This document shows positions 22,634 through 29,970 of a stretch of 32,822 nucleotides of DNA, piece by piece. Every line of letters starts with the position of its first letter. The first letter of the stretch is position 1. A model generated the notes under the pieces. It worked only from the letters and a program-made list of their open reading frames with translations. It was not told the origin of the DNA and did no database searches. The position numbers and the translations under genes are program-made. The DNA lies in assembly GCA_031272085.1 (NCBI GenBank), contig JAISUN010000026.1, positions 1-32,822 on the forward strand, read 5' to 3'. The DNA is from Dysgonamonadaceae bacterium (GTDB lineage Bacteria; Bacteroidota; Bacteroidia; Bacteroidales; Azobacteroidaceae).

Positions 22634-25540
22634 CTATGGATTTATATTCTCTTCTTCCCCCGCCGGTGGCGTCGGAGCCGGTGGCGCAGGCGACGTACCC
22701 GGCACGCGATTGTACGCCGCATAGTCGATAGCCCACGCAAACGAGTTGCAGAACGCTACGTTGTTATACAACGCTGACGCGCTGGAACTTGTAAGCGATG
22801 CAGCGCCAAACGGCTGCGCACTTGCAGGCAACAGATTACCGTATTGGTCGGCGCGGTTAGGCCAAGCGTCGCGAACTGCGCGGTTTGCGTATGCGCCGTT
22901 AGCCCAGGCATAGTCGCCGCACCAGAAGAAGCCCATAATGGTATCGCGAAGCATATATGCGTGCGTCGTGTAGTTGTTGCTGTTCGCCGTTGAGCCGGCG
23001 TTGCCGCTTCGATATGCCAATACTTTGACCGTGGAAGGCAGTTTGCTTATCAAAATCGAGTTTCCGTCGCCGCAGTCGTCCGCAACAAACTTCTTATAAG
23101 AAGTATTATACCATGTTGCAGAATCCGGCTTGAACGGGCCGCCCATAAACAGAATATCGTTTTCTGCATCAGGCGCTATCCTGTTGTTGTGCGACAGCGT
23201 TGGATACGTTATGAAGTCTGCCGTAGCGGAACCGTTGTTTATACCGATTGTGCTTGAACCGCTGTAAGCGGATGTTCCCGACAAATTGTAAAGTAGATTG
23301 AAGAGTCGGGCTGATACTGAATAGTTATACGTAGATATATTCAGCATACCTTTCTTATTCTTTACAAAATCGACTAACACGTCTATAATAGCGTCGTCAA
23401 GCGTGGCTGTTCCCGCCATATAGAACATAATATCCGGCACGGAGTCGTTGATGTACTTCGCTAATGCCGTCGCGTCGGATGCGGACGACAGCATTTCGTC
23501 GTCGGTTCGTGTCTGCGAAGTGCCTGTTATGCCGTTATCCACGATAAAGTCGCCTACGAACTTGATACTGTGTTCCATCGGGCCGAAGTTGGTTTCGTTC
23601 CACACTTCCATGTGTGCGGAAGACGTCGAGTTGGAGGTCGAGATATTCTTGCCGAACGGACGGTCGTATCCGGAATTGCGGCTGCCGAGCGACAATATAC
23701 GCATTGCGCGGAACATAAACGACATAGGCACAACGAGTTGTCCGGTAGGATTGTCGGGCGTGTCGGTAGTCTTGTACCAGAAAATGGTATCCTGAACAAC
23801 CTTCTGGCTCCAATCGGTGAGCGTGCCTGAGGGGGTAAGCGTGATATTCTGTGCGCCGGTTGCAGTGAACGTACCCGTAGCGGAATAGGTGATTCCGTTA
23901 AGGGTAATGCTGTAATCGTAATCGCCCGGAATAGTTACTGTTCCCTTCACGGTTATGCTCTGGACAGGATTATCGCGCGGGTGCTGTACCAGGCTGTCGG
24001 GGCTTACATACGGGTCAACGGTGTAAACGCCGCCGGTAGTCTTACTGGAATATGGGTGCAGTTTGTCGCTGCCGCCGGTACCGTATGCTTCGCCTGTACC
24101 GTTGTAGGATACAAATTCCAAAGCGGACATCTGGGCGTGCGAAACTTTTATTTCAACCGAATCCTTGTCGCAATACCATTGCATAAGCCCGCCGAGCGAA
24201 CTGCTGTAAATCACCGGCCATACTCCGTCGTCTGTGGGCGTTGAAGGCGTTGTTGACTGGCGCAGTTTGATAGTCTGGGCGCCGAGATTGAGTTTTGTAG
24301 TTCCTGCGGGCGAGCCTGCCGGGTTGGAAGTTCCGGGGGCTACCGACGAGAACTCGATATGCTCGAAATTGGCTTTAACTATCGTGCTTCCTGCGTAGGT
24401 AACGTTCACGGGCAGGGTTATTTCGGCCGCCGACGGGATTGCGATATGCGTTTTCAGGTCGTCGAAATGCGACGAGAAAGTTACATTTGCGCAATCAATC
24501 GTGAAGGCAACGTTGGCCAGTTCTACGGTGAACGGATAGTTCGAGGGATTCAGGCTGTTCATCGTGCCGAGCGTGAAGTGGTCGAGGCCGGTTCCGTACT
24601 GCAAAGCAGTTCCGGTAACGGGTATCGAAACCTCTATCGTCTGCGGGAAGGAGCCTGCGGGGTTGTATCCCGAGGCCGACTCTATATCGCCGTGTCCTGC
24701 GAAAGAATAGCCGTTTACCTGAGAGGTGGTCAGTTGCCACTCGCCGGGGACGTTAACCCTCAATTTTACTACTGCGTAGTAAGTGAGCGGGTCGCCAAGG
24801 TCAACTTCTATGGGGAATGGTTGCGGAACGGGTTGCACATCGACTATCGTATAGTCGGGCGTAGGCGGTTTAACTTCCACCATGCGCGTACAGGACGACA
24901 GTTCGTTGTTGAACGTGATATACAGCGAGTCCATTTGCGCCGTTATCGGCGTTCCGGTAGCCGGGATATTGATTACAAATTCTCGACCTTCGTCGGTAAA
25001 CGTTCCGGAAGTCATATAGAAATAGCCGTTTGAAAGGCCGTTTCTTTTCGCTTCCACCGTGATAGAGTAGGTGCCTTTTTCTTCCACCCATATAGGGATG
25101 CTGATGTAGTGCGCCGTCGTGAGCGGATTTCCGGCAATATACATACCGTAAACCCTCACGGCGTCGCAGTTCCGGATTTCGCCTTTGGCCGGTTTGGGGC
25201 CTCCGCAAAGATTCCAGAACGCGGTGTCCTGCCATACTTGCATACATTGGTTCGACAGGTTGAACAGAATCAAACCGTTTGCATAGAACTTGTACGACAG
25301 CGAGTCCGTGGGGTCGGTAATTAGTTTTGCCGCCTTGTCAATCCCTGTCTGGTCTAAGGCGGGGATTTTCAAGCCCTTGTATTTCTCCTGGAAGGAAAAC
25401 AGTTCGAGCAGGGTGAAATTGACGGGTACGGTGTCGATTTCAACGCCATCGACCTGGTAGGAACCGCCAATCAGCACCTGCGCCGAAGCGATTCTGGCTC
25501 CCAGCAGCAATGTTATTATTAAAAACAATATTTTTTTCAT
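22634..25540 (-). CDS. Large secreted multidomain protein, type A, cassette 2
   Basis: A 968-aa secreted protein with signal peptide 1-20 (ending RIASAQ). The N-terminal module (about 21-130) matches the 868-aa paralogue: NFTLLELF, YKGLKIPALDQTGID, ANGLILFNLSNQC, DTAFWNLCGGPKPAKGEIRN. Beta-sandwich-like repeats follow, several with NGYSFAG or NGITYSATGTF strands. The C-terminal alpha/beta part starts near residue 630 (MRILSLGSRNSGYDRPFG) and has VPDIMFYMAG, FVKNKKGMLNIS, KKFVADDCGDGNS and GFFWCGDYAWANGAYANR, ending in NSFAWAIDYAA. A proline-rich, acidic tail of about 25 residues (SPAPPAPTPPAGEEENINP) is absent from the paralogues. It starts 16 bases after the type B gene and is followed by a terminator. 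No lipobox. Function unknown. Confidence 0.85.
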   Translation of the reverse strand: MKKILFLIITLLLGARIASAQVLIGGSYQVDGVEIDTVPVNFTLLELFSFQEKYKGLKIPALDQTGIDKAAKLITDPTDSLSYKFYANGLILFNLSNQCMQVWQDTAFWNLCGGPKPAKGEIRNCDAVRVYGMYIAGNPLTTAHYISIPIWVEEKGTYSITVEAKRNGLSNGYFYMTSGTFTDEGREFVINIPATGTPITAQMDSLYITFNNELSSCTRMVEVKPPTPDYTIVDVQPVPQPFPIEVDLGDPLTYYAVVKLRVNVPGEWQLTTSQVNGYSFAGHGDIESASGYNPAGSFPQTIEVSIPVTGTALQYGTGLDHFTLGTMNSLNPSNYPFTVELANVAFTIDCANVTFSSHFDDLKTHIAIPSAAEITLPVNVTYAGSTIVKANFEHIEFSSVAPGTSNPAGSPAGTTKLNLGAQTIKLRQSTTPSTPTDDGVWPVIYSSSLGGLMQWYCDKDSVEIKVSHAQMSALEFVSYNGTGEAYGTGGSDKLHPYSSKTTGGVYTVDPYVSPDSLVQHPRDNPVQSITVKGTVTIPGDYDYSITLNGITYSATGTFTATGAQNITLTPSGTLTDWSQKVVQDTIFWYKTTDTPDNPTGQLVVPMSFMFRAMRILSLGSRNSGYDRPFGKNISTSNSTSSAHMEVWNETNFGPMEHSIKFVGDFIVDNGITGTSQTRTDDEMLSSASDATALAKYINDSVPDIMFYMAGTATLDDAIIDVLVDFVKNKKGMLNISTYNYSVSARLFNLLYNLSGTSAYSGSSTIGINNGSATADFITYPTLSHNNRIAPDAENDILFMGGPFKPDSATWYNTSYKKFVADDCGDGNSILISKLPSTVKVLAYRSGNAGSTANSNNYTTHAYMLRDTIMGFFWCGDYAWANGAYANRAVRDAWPNRADQYGNLLPASAQPFGAASLTSSSASALYNNVAFCNSFAWAIDYAAYNRVPGTSPAPPAPTPPAGEEENINP

Positions 25541-25556
25541 ACCAACAGGGATTTAA

Positions 25557-28154
25557 TTACGGTAATGTAACATTTTTCTTGCAATTATTTGCAGCCCAGT
25601 TGATTGCGTAAGCCATCACGTTGCAGTACATATAGGCGTTGTAAACTTTGCCGTCGCCGCCGCCTGCTGTCGAACCCGTCCAGCTGCTGCTGTTCATCGG
25701 GTGAGCCGCCGGTACGCCGCCTGCGAATGAAGCAGGCCATGCATTTGAGTCGTTCTGATAAGAAGTGTTTCCGTTAGCCCAGGCATAGTCGCCGCAGAAG
25801 AAGAGGTTCTTCGAGTCGTCGATGAACATCCATACGTCGTTGTCGTCCGTTCGAGCGATAATTTTCATCGAAGATTGGACAGCGCTGGATTTAACAGACG
25901 AACCGTCGCCGCAGTCGTCGCCGAATGCCTTATTCTGGTTGGCCGATGCCGTAAAATCCATGAACGGGCCTTTCATCACGGCGTGCGCCGAAGATGCCGT
26001 TTTTTGAGCCGATACTATCGGGTGGTACATTGTTACGTGGTGCGCGCAATCGACAGATGAGCCGTACATTCCCTGCATAAAGCGTTCAACGCTGGCTTCA
26101 AGTTGGTCGGCATAGCAGATGAATCCGTTTTTCTTATCGACGAAATCGCGGTAAACCTGTGCGGCTGCCGCGTCGCGCGTCTGTACATATCCCGATACGT
26201 AGATAACGTCAATCTTGTACTGGTTGATGTAGTTCTTCAAGTCGGTCGCCGAGGGGCCTCCGCTGGTCGTTCCCATATCATATACTCTCACATCCTGAAC
26301 TCCAACTACTCCGCCGGGGCCGAAATTTTCCTTGTTGTAAAGCAGGACGGAAGCGGCTACCTTGCCGTTGTTGGCGCTTGCCGGACGGTCGTAGGTCGAA
26401 GTCGGACGGCTACCGATACTCAAAATGTTGATTGTACGGTAGATGTAGTTGATTGTGAAGGTCAGCGTTCCGGTGGTTCCGTCGCCCTTGGTGTATGTCA
26501 GCGTGTAATTCTGTTTTACGTTCTTCGGGAAAGGAGTGCCTTCGGTCGGTACGAGCGTGATAGCCTGCGTTCCTGCCGTCAAGGTTCCTGTTGCCGAATA
26601 AGTAACGGAGTTTTCGGTTGAGGAAGTGAGCGTATAACTTCCGGCTTCCGTAACCGATGCGGTCAGGATAACCGAGCATGGCGTTGACGAATTGTCATAC
26701 GGGTCGAGCAGATAGTTCGCGTTGTTGGTATAACCCGAAACCCTCAAATCCGAGAATTTGGCTACCGCCTGCGAAATATTTATTGTCGGCGAGCAGCCCG
26801 GGCTTGCAATACCGCCTTCCGTACTTTCGATGGATACGGGAACTGAGCCTGACTGGCTGGGTTTCTGATTTGCATATTCGGGAACAAGGGTAATGGAGGT
26901 CGTTGTCGATTCCAATTTTGTCTTTGTTCCTTCGGCGTTCTGGGTGTTTCCGGTTGTATAAGTCTTGTCGAGCGATGTAAACCTTATTCCGGCAAATGTA
27001 GCAGTAATCACTGTTTCGCCCGGACTTGTAACGGTAATATTGTTCAAAATTATTTTTTCCGTGCCTGTCAGCGCTACTCCTTGCTGCAATCCGGTCGGCG
27101 TCTGGATGTTTGCGCAACTCAACGTAAAGCCTACGCCTGCCAAATAAACAGGGAAAGGATAGGATGAAGCGCTTGCCGAAGAGTTGGTGCTCATGACAAA
27201 CTGGTCGTAACCGGTCGTGTTGTAAACAAGTGCCTGTCCTGCAACTACCGGAACCGAAACAGTTACCGTCTGCGGGAAATTTCCGCTCGGGTTGAAGCCC
27301 GAAGCATCGACGAGTTCGCCGTTGCCTGCAAACGAATATCCGTTAACCGTCGAGGTTGACAAATCCCAGTGTCCGGCTTTGCTGACCGTCAGTTTAACCT
27401 CTGCGTAATATTTCGAGGGGTCAACAAGGTTTTGCTGTAACGGATAGGGACGCGGATACGCCACAACCGACAGGATTCGGTAGTCGGCCTGCGCCGTCTG
27501 TACCTCTATTGTCGGGTCGCAAGTTGTTGAAACTGTGCCGTTGAGCGTGATTTTCAGGTGGTCGGTCTGCGCTGTCGTCGGTTTTCCCGAAGCGGGAATG
27601 TTGAGGATAAACGCATCCGTTCCCGAAGCATTGGGGAAGGTTCCGCTTGCCGCAAAGTAGTAGCCGTTTCCGGGATTTGGTTCGATATGAATATCGTAAG
27701 TTCCGGGCGTTGTTACCTTAATCGGCACGCTTATATAATTGCTCGCCGTAACAGCCACCGTTTCGGTATAAATACCGTGGGCTTTTATGTCGGAGCAGTT
27801 TCCGATTTCAATCTGGGCCGGACGCGGGTCGCCGCACACGCTCCAAAAATCGCTGGTTTCCCAAACCTGAATACAGCCTACGTCGGTGTTGAACACCATA
27901 AGGCCGTTGGCGCGTTCGCCCGGGTTGGTAACGGAGTAACTCAAAATCGAATCTTTCAGAGCCTCTACTCCATAGTTGTTGAGGTGCGGAAGCCGAAGTC
28001 CTTTGTATTGTTCCTGCTGATTAATCAGTTCCAGAACAGAGAACGGGTAGGGGGGAGTGTTGTCCCCAATAGTAACCTGCGCTTTTGCAAAATTAGTTGA
28101 AAGCAAGATGCTCATTGCAAAAACGAATATCTTGTAAAAAAATTTTTTGTTCAT
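25557..28154 (-). CDS. Large secreted multidomain protein, type B, cassette 2
   Basis: An 865-aa secreted protein with signal peptide 1-25 (ending NFAKAQ). It parallels the 841-aa protein of cassette 1 over its whole length: VTIGDNTPPYPFSVLELI, YKGLRLPHLN, ANGLMVFNTDVGC, DFWSVCGDPRPAQ; then four beta-sandwich-like units (GTYDIHI, GHWDLSTSTVNGYSFAGNG, GETVITATFAGIRF, GSYTLTS); then an alpha/beta part from about residue 585 (INILSIGSRPTSTYDRPAS, IDVIYVSGYVQTRDAA, FGDDCGDGS, LFFCGDYAWANG, NVMAYAINWAANN). A C6 run (plus-strand G6 near 28050) encodes the start of the NTPP segment. No lipobox or recognised sorting domain. It may bind or process an extracellular ligand, but nothing visible proves it. 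Confidence 0.85.
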   Translation of the reverse strand: MNKKFFYKIFVFAMSILLSTNFAKAQVTIGDNTPPYPFSVLELINQQEQYKGLRLPHLNNYGVEALKDSILSYSVTNPGERANGLMVFNTDVGCIQVWETSDFWSVCGDPRPAQIEIGNCSDIKAHGIYTETVAVTASNYISVPIKVTTPGTYDIHIEPNPGNGYYFAASGTFPNASGTDAFILNIPASGKPTTAQTDHLKITLNGTVSTTCDPTIEVQTAQADYRILSVVAYPRPYPLQQNLVDPSKYYAEVKLTVSKAGHWDLSTSTVNGYSFAGNGELVDASGFNPSGNFPQTVTVSVPVVAGQALVYNTTGYDQFVMSTNSSASASSYPFPVYLAGVGFTLSCANIQTPTGLQQGVALTGTEKIILNNITVTSPGETVITATFAGIRFTSLDKTYTTGNTQNAEGTKTKLESTTTSITLVPEYANQKPSQSGSVPVSIESTEGGIASPGCSPTINISQAVAKFSDLRVSGYTNNANYLLDPYDNSSTPCSVILTASVTEAGSYTLTSSTENSVTYSATGTLTAGTQAITLVPTEGTPFPKNVKQNYTLTYTKGDGTTGTLTFTINYIYRTINILSIGSRPTSTYDRPASANNGKVAASVLLYNKENFGPGGVVGVQDVRVYDMGTTSGGPSATDLKNYINQYKIDVIYVSGYVQTRDAAAAQVYRDFVDKKNGFICYADQLEASVERFMQGMYGSSVDCAHHVTMYHPIVSAQKTASSAHAVMKGPFMDFTASANQNKAFGDDCGDGSSVKSSAVQSSMKIIARTDDNDVWMFIDDSKNLFFCGDYAWANGNTSYQNDSNAWPASFAGGVPAAHPMNSSSWTGSTAGGGDGKVYNAYMYCNVMAYAINWAANNCKKNVTLP

Positions 28155-28168
28155 ACAATTAATAAAAA

Positions 28169-28183
28169 TTAGTTAGTAAAAAA
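28169..28183 (-). promoter_or_regulatory. Conserved leader element before the type B gene, cassette 2
   Basis: Minus strand TTTTTTACTAACTAA, 14 bases before the start codon, identical to the element at 21143-21157. Further upstream is a small hairpin GCGGC-ACA-GCCGC (28233-28245). Confidence 0.55.
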
Positions 28184-28312
28184 GTTAATTAGTTTTTTCC
28201 AAGGCACATAAAAATAATATACGACAAACCCCGCGGCACAGCCGCTTCGTTGAAGTTCTTGATTTTTAATATAAAGTCCTTGAATTTTGAAAATACCTTG
28301 TTAAATTCCTCC

Positions 28313-28348
28313 TTTGGCGGCGTTAACTAACTAACGGTCGCCGCCAAA
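28313..28348. other. Strong hairpin between small secreted gene and type B gene, cassette 2
   Basis: Perfect 10-bp stem (TTTGGCGGCG and CGCCGCCAAA) with a 16-base loop containing AACTAACTAAC. No T-run follows on the minus strand, so it may be an attenuator, a processing site or an mRNA 3'-end stabiliser rather than a plain terminator. It lies 15 bases after the stop of the small gene. Cassette 1 lacks it. Confidence 0.7.
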
Positions 28349-28363
28349 GACGGAATATAAAGG

Positions 28364-28879
28364 TTAACAGGCGTAAGGTGGTGGTCTGCGGGTTTGCCGC
28401 ATATAATAGGATATAAGAACACTATTTGATGATGAATGAGAAATCAGTTTGACGAGCGGCGCATCGAAAATAAACTCGCTGCTCTTAACGGCCGCCGGCG
28501 CTTTGTAGGTGTTGTTCGTTACCGTGCAGGAACTGCCGCCCGACATTTTGCCTATATTTTCCCTGTTATTATAAGGTATAGCGGCCAGTTCGGGTGCGGC
28601 TTTTGCCGGCGCCGCTTCTTCGGAAGCGATGGATATAATGCGGATTCCGGCGTTTTCTTCGGCTTTATGAGGCCGCAGATATTTTTTTGTTTTGTGGAAA
28701 ACAGGTTCCGAAGAACTGTAAGAATAAACTTTCCCCTCGATGTGGAACAGCGTACCTTCGGCAATATTAATCTCATAGCCTTCCGTCACATATATCTGTG
28801 CGGAGGCTATATTCACAGCGAGTGTTACTAAAAAGAGCATTATTCCCGCTTTTAAAATATTTATTGCCTTTTCTCCCAT
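28364..28879 (-). CDS. Small secreted protein with C-terminal TRRPPP segment, cassette 2
   Basis: A 171-aa protein with signal peptide (about 1-27, ending NIASAQ). The mature part begins IYVTEGYEINIAEGTLFHIEG, a beta-type segment like that of the 178-aa paralogue. The middle is rich in Ala, Glu and Ser. The conserved last third has YKAPAAVKSSEFIFDAPLVK, then LIS, a run of serines, VLISYYMRQTRRPPP and a final YAC. It is the first gene of cassette 2 and lies 209 bases before the type B gene. Homology to the 178-aa protein rests on the shared C-terminal third and the same position in the cassette. No known function. Confidence 0.8.
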   Translation of the reverse strand: MGEKAINILKAGIMLFLVTLAVNIASAQIYVTEGYEINIAEGTLFHIEGKVYSYSSSEPVFHKTKKYLRPHKAEENAGIRIISIASEEAAPAKAAPELAAIPYNNRENIGKMSGGSSCTVTNNTYKAPAAVKSSEFIFDAPLVKLISHSSSNSVLISYYMRQTRRPPPYAC

Positions 28880-28951
28880 TTTTGGGTTATTAAAGTTTTA
28901 AAATTTGTAGTCAATCACCAGAACTCAAAAGCGTATTTCATAAATTTTCTG

Positions 28952-28959
28952 CAAATGTA
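28952..28959 (-). promoter_or_regulatory. -7 box of cassette 2 (TACATTTG)
   Basis: Minus-strand TACATTTG 72 bases before the small secreted gene; TTG at 28981-28983 gives a 21-base spacer. Preceded by TGACAAATAAAAT, shared with the cassette 1 promoter. Confidence 0.7.
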
Positions 28960-28990
28960 CGTATTTTATTTGTCAATTTCCAAAACTTTT

Positions 28991-29040
28991 GGTTAGTTTT
29001 TGGTTAGTTTTTTATCTAAAAAGGTTAGTTTTTGGTTAGT
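28991..29040. promoter_or_regulatory. Four-half-site operator of cassette 2
   Basis: GGTTAGTTTTTGGTTAGT occurs twice exactly, at 28991-29008 and 29023-29040, 32 bases apart. Each copy has two GGTTAGT half-sites 11 bases apart. The near edge is 31 bases from the -7 box and just upstream of the -33 TTG, the place of a class II activator. The rest of the 302-base gap 28880-29181 is AT-rich and holds this operator and the two divergent promoters only. Confidence 0.8.
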
Positions 29041-29119
29041 ATTTTTGTTATTTTTCATAAATTTATATGATTTTAACAAAAATTAAGAAAAAAAATTAGT
29101 TTTATACGCCTGTTTATTT

Positions 29120-29149
29120 TTGAAAATCGAAATATTAACCTTACATTTG
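29120..29149 (+). promoter_or_regulatory. Promoter of the LolA-like/permease operon
   Basis: TTG at 29120-29122, a 19-base spacer and TACATTTG at 29142-29149: a near-ideal Bacteroidetes promoter 32 bases before the ATG at 29182. It is divergent from cassette 2. Confidence 0.8.
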
Positions 29150-29181
29150 AGGCGGTTTTATTTTTGAAAAAATAACGACAA

Positions 29182-29931
29182 ATGAAAAACAACATTTTAT
29201 TGCTGCTTGTCGCGGCTGTTTTTGCCCCGGCTGTCCTCGCCCAAACGCTGACCGCCGACGAGATAGTGAAGCGGGTTGATGAAAATGCCCGCGGAAAATA
29301 CCTCTATTCCGAAATAAAAATGACCATCGTCCGCCCGACCTGGCAGCGCGAAATCGGCATCAAATCGTGGTCCCGCGGCAGCGACTACTCTTTGGCCGTC
29401 ATAACTTCGCCCGCCCGCGAAAAAGGCCAAGCCTTCCTGAAACGCAAAAAAGACCTCTGGAACTGGCAGCCTTCTATCGGACGGATGATAAAAATGTCGT
29501 CCTCGATAATGGGGCAATCGTGGATGGGCAGCGACTTTACAAATGACGACCTGATGCGCGAATCCTCGACCGTGAACGACTATACCCACCGCCTCGATGG
29601 ACAGGAACAGGTGCGCGGCTTCGACTGCTGGAAAATCACGCTTACGCCCAAGGAAGAGGCGGCCGTAGTCTGGGGCAAAGTCGTTATGTGGGTCGATAAA
29701 AAAACTTTTGTGGAAATAAAAACCGAGTTTTACGACGAAGACGGGACGCTGATTAATACCTTCAACAGTTTCGACATAAAGCAGTACGGCAGCCGCAGCC
29801 TCGCCTCGCGTATGGAGGTCGTCCCTGCCGACAAGCCCGGCCAAAAAACGGTAATGACTGTCCTCAAATACGATTTCGATACGCCGATTGAGGAATCGTT
29901 CTTCTCGCAACAAAGGATGAAGAATAGTTAG
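29182..29931 (+). CDS. LolA-like outer membrane lipoprotein-sorting protein
   Basis: A 249-aa periplasmic protein with signal peptide 1-20 (ending AVLAQ). It matches the LolA-like family (PF17131 type, 'outer membrane lipoprotein-sorting protein'): LTADEIVKRVDENARGKYLYSEIKM, then RGSDYSLAVITSPAREKGQAFLKR, KDLWNWQPSIGRMIKMSSSIMGQSWMGSDFTNDDLM, and VVMWVDKKTFVEIKTEFYDEDG. Such proteins form an open beta-barrel-like half shell that binds acyl chains. It precedes two ABC permeases by 39 bases, so it likely gives or receives a lipid or lipoprotein from them. The cargo is not known. The gap 29932-29970 contains ATTC repeats. Confidence 0.88.
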   Translation: MKNNILLLLVAAVFAPAVLAQTLTADEIVKRVDENARGKYLYSEIKMTIVRPTWQREIGIKSWSRGSDYSLAVITSPAREKGQAFLKRKKDLWNWQPSIGRMIKMSSSIMGQSWMGSDFTNDDLMRESSTVNDYTHRLDGQEQVRGFDCWKITLTPKEEAAVVWGKVVMWVDKKTFVEIKTEFYDEDGTLINTFNSFDIKQYGSRSLASRMEVVPADKPGQKTVMTVLKYDFDTPIEESFFSQQRMKNS

Positions 29932-29970
29932 TAGTTTTTTTATTCAAAATTCATTCATTCATTCAAAATT

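Noticed and set aside
15992..28154. Type 9 secretion C-terminal sorting domain in the large proteins
   Set aside because: The C-termini end in the alpha/beta domain or a proline-rich tail; no beta-rich sorting domain with the usual motifs is visible.
28991..29040. Short CRISPR-like repeat-spacer pattern
   Set aside because: Only two 18-bp copies with a 14-bp gap, placed at a promoter and mirrored at another promoter; operator geometry, and no cas genes.
29951..29966. ATTC tandem repeat before the first permease as a phase-variation tract
   Set aside because: Only three to four short units in a non-coding gap; too short to claim slippage.
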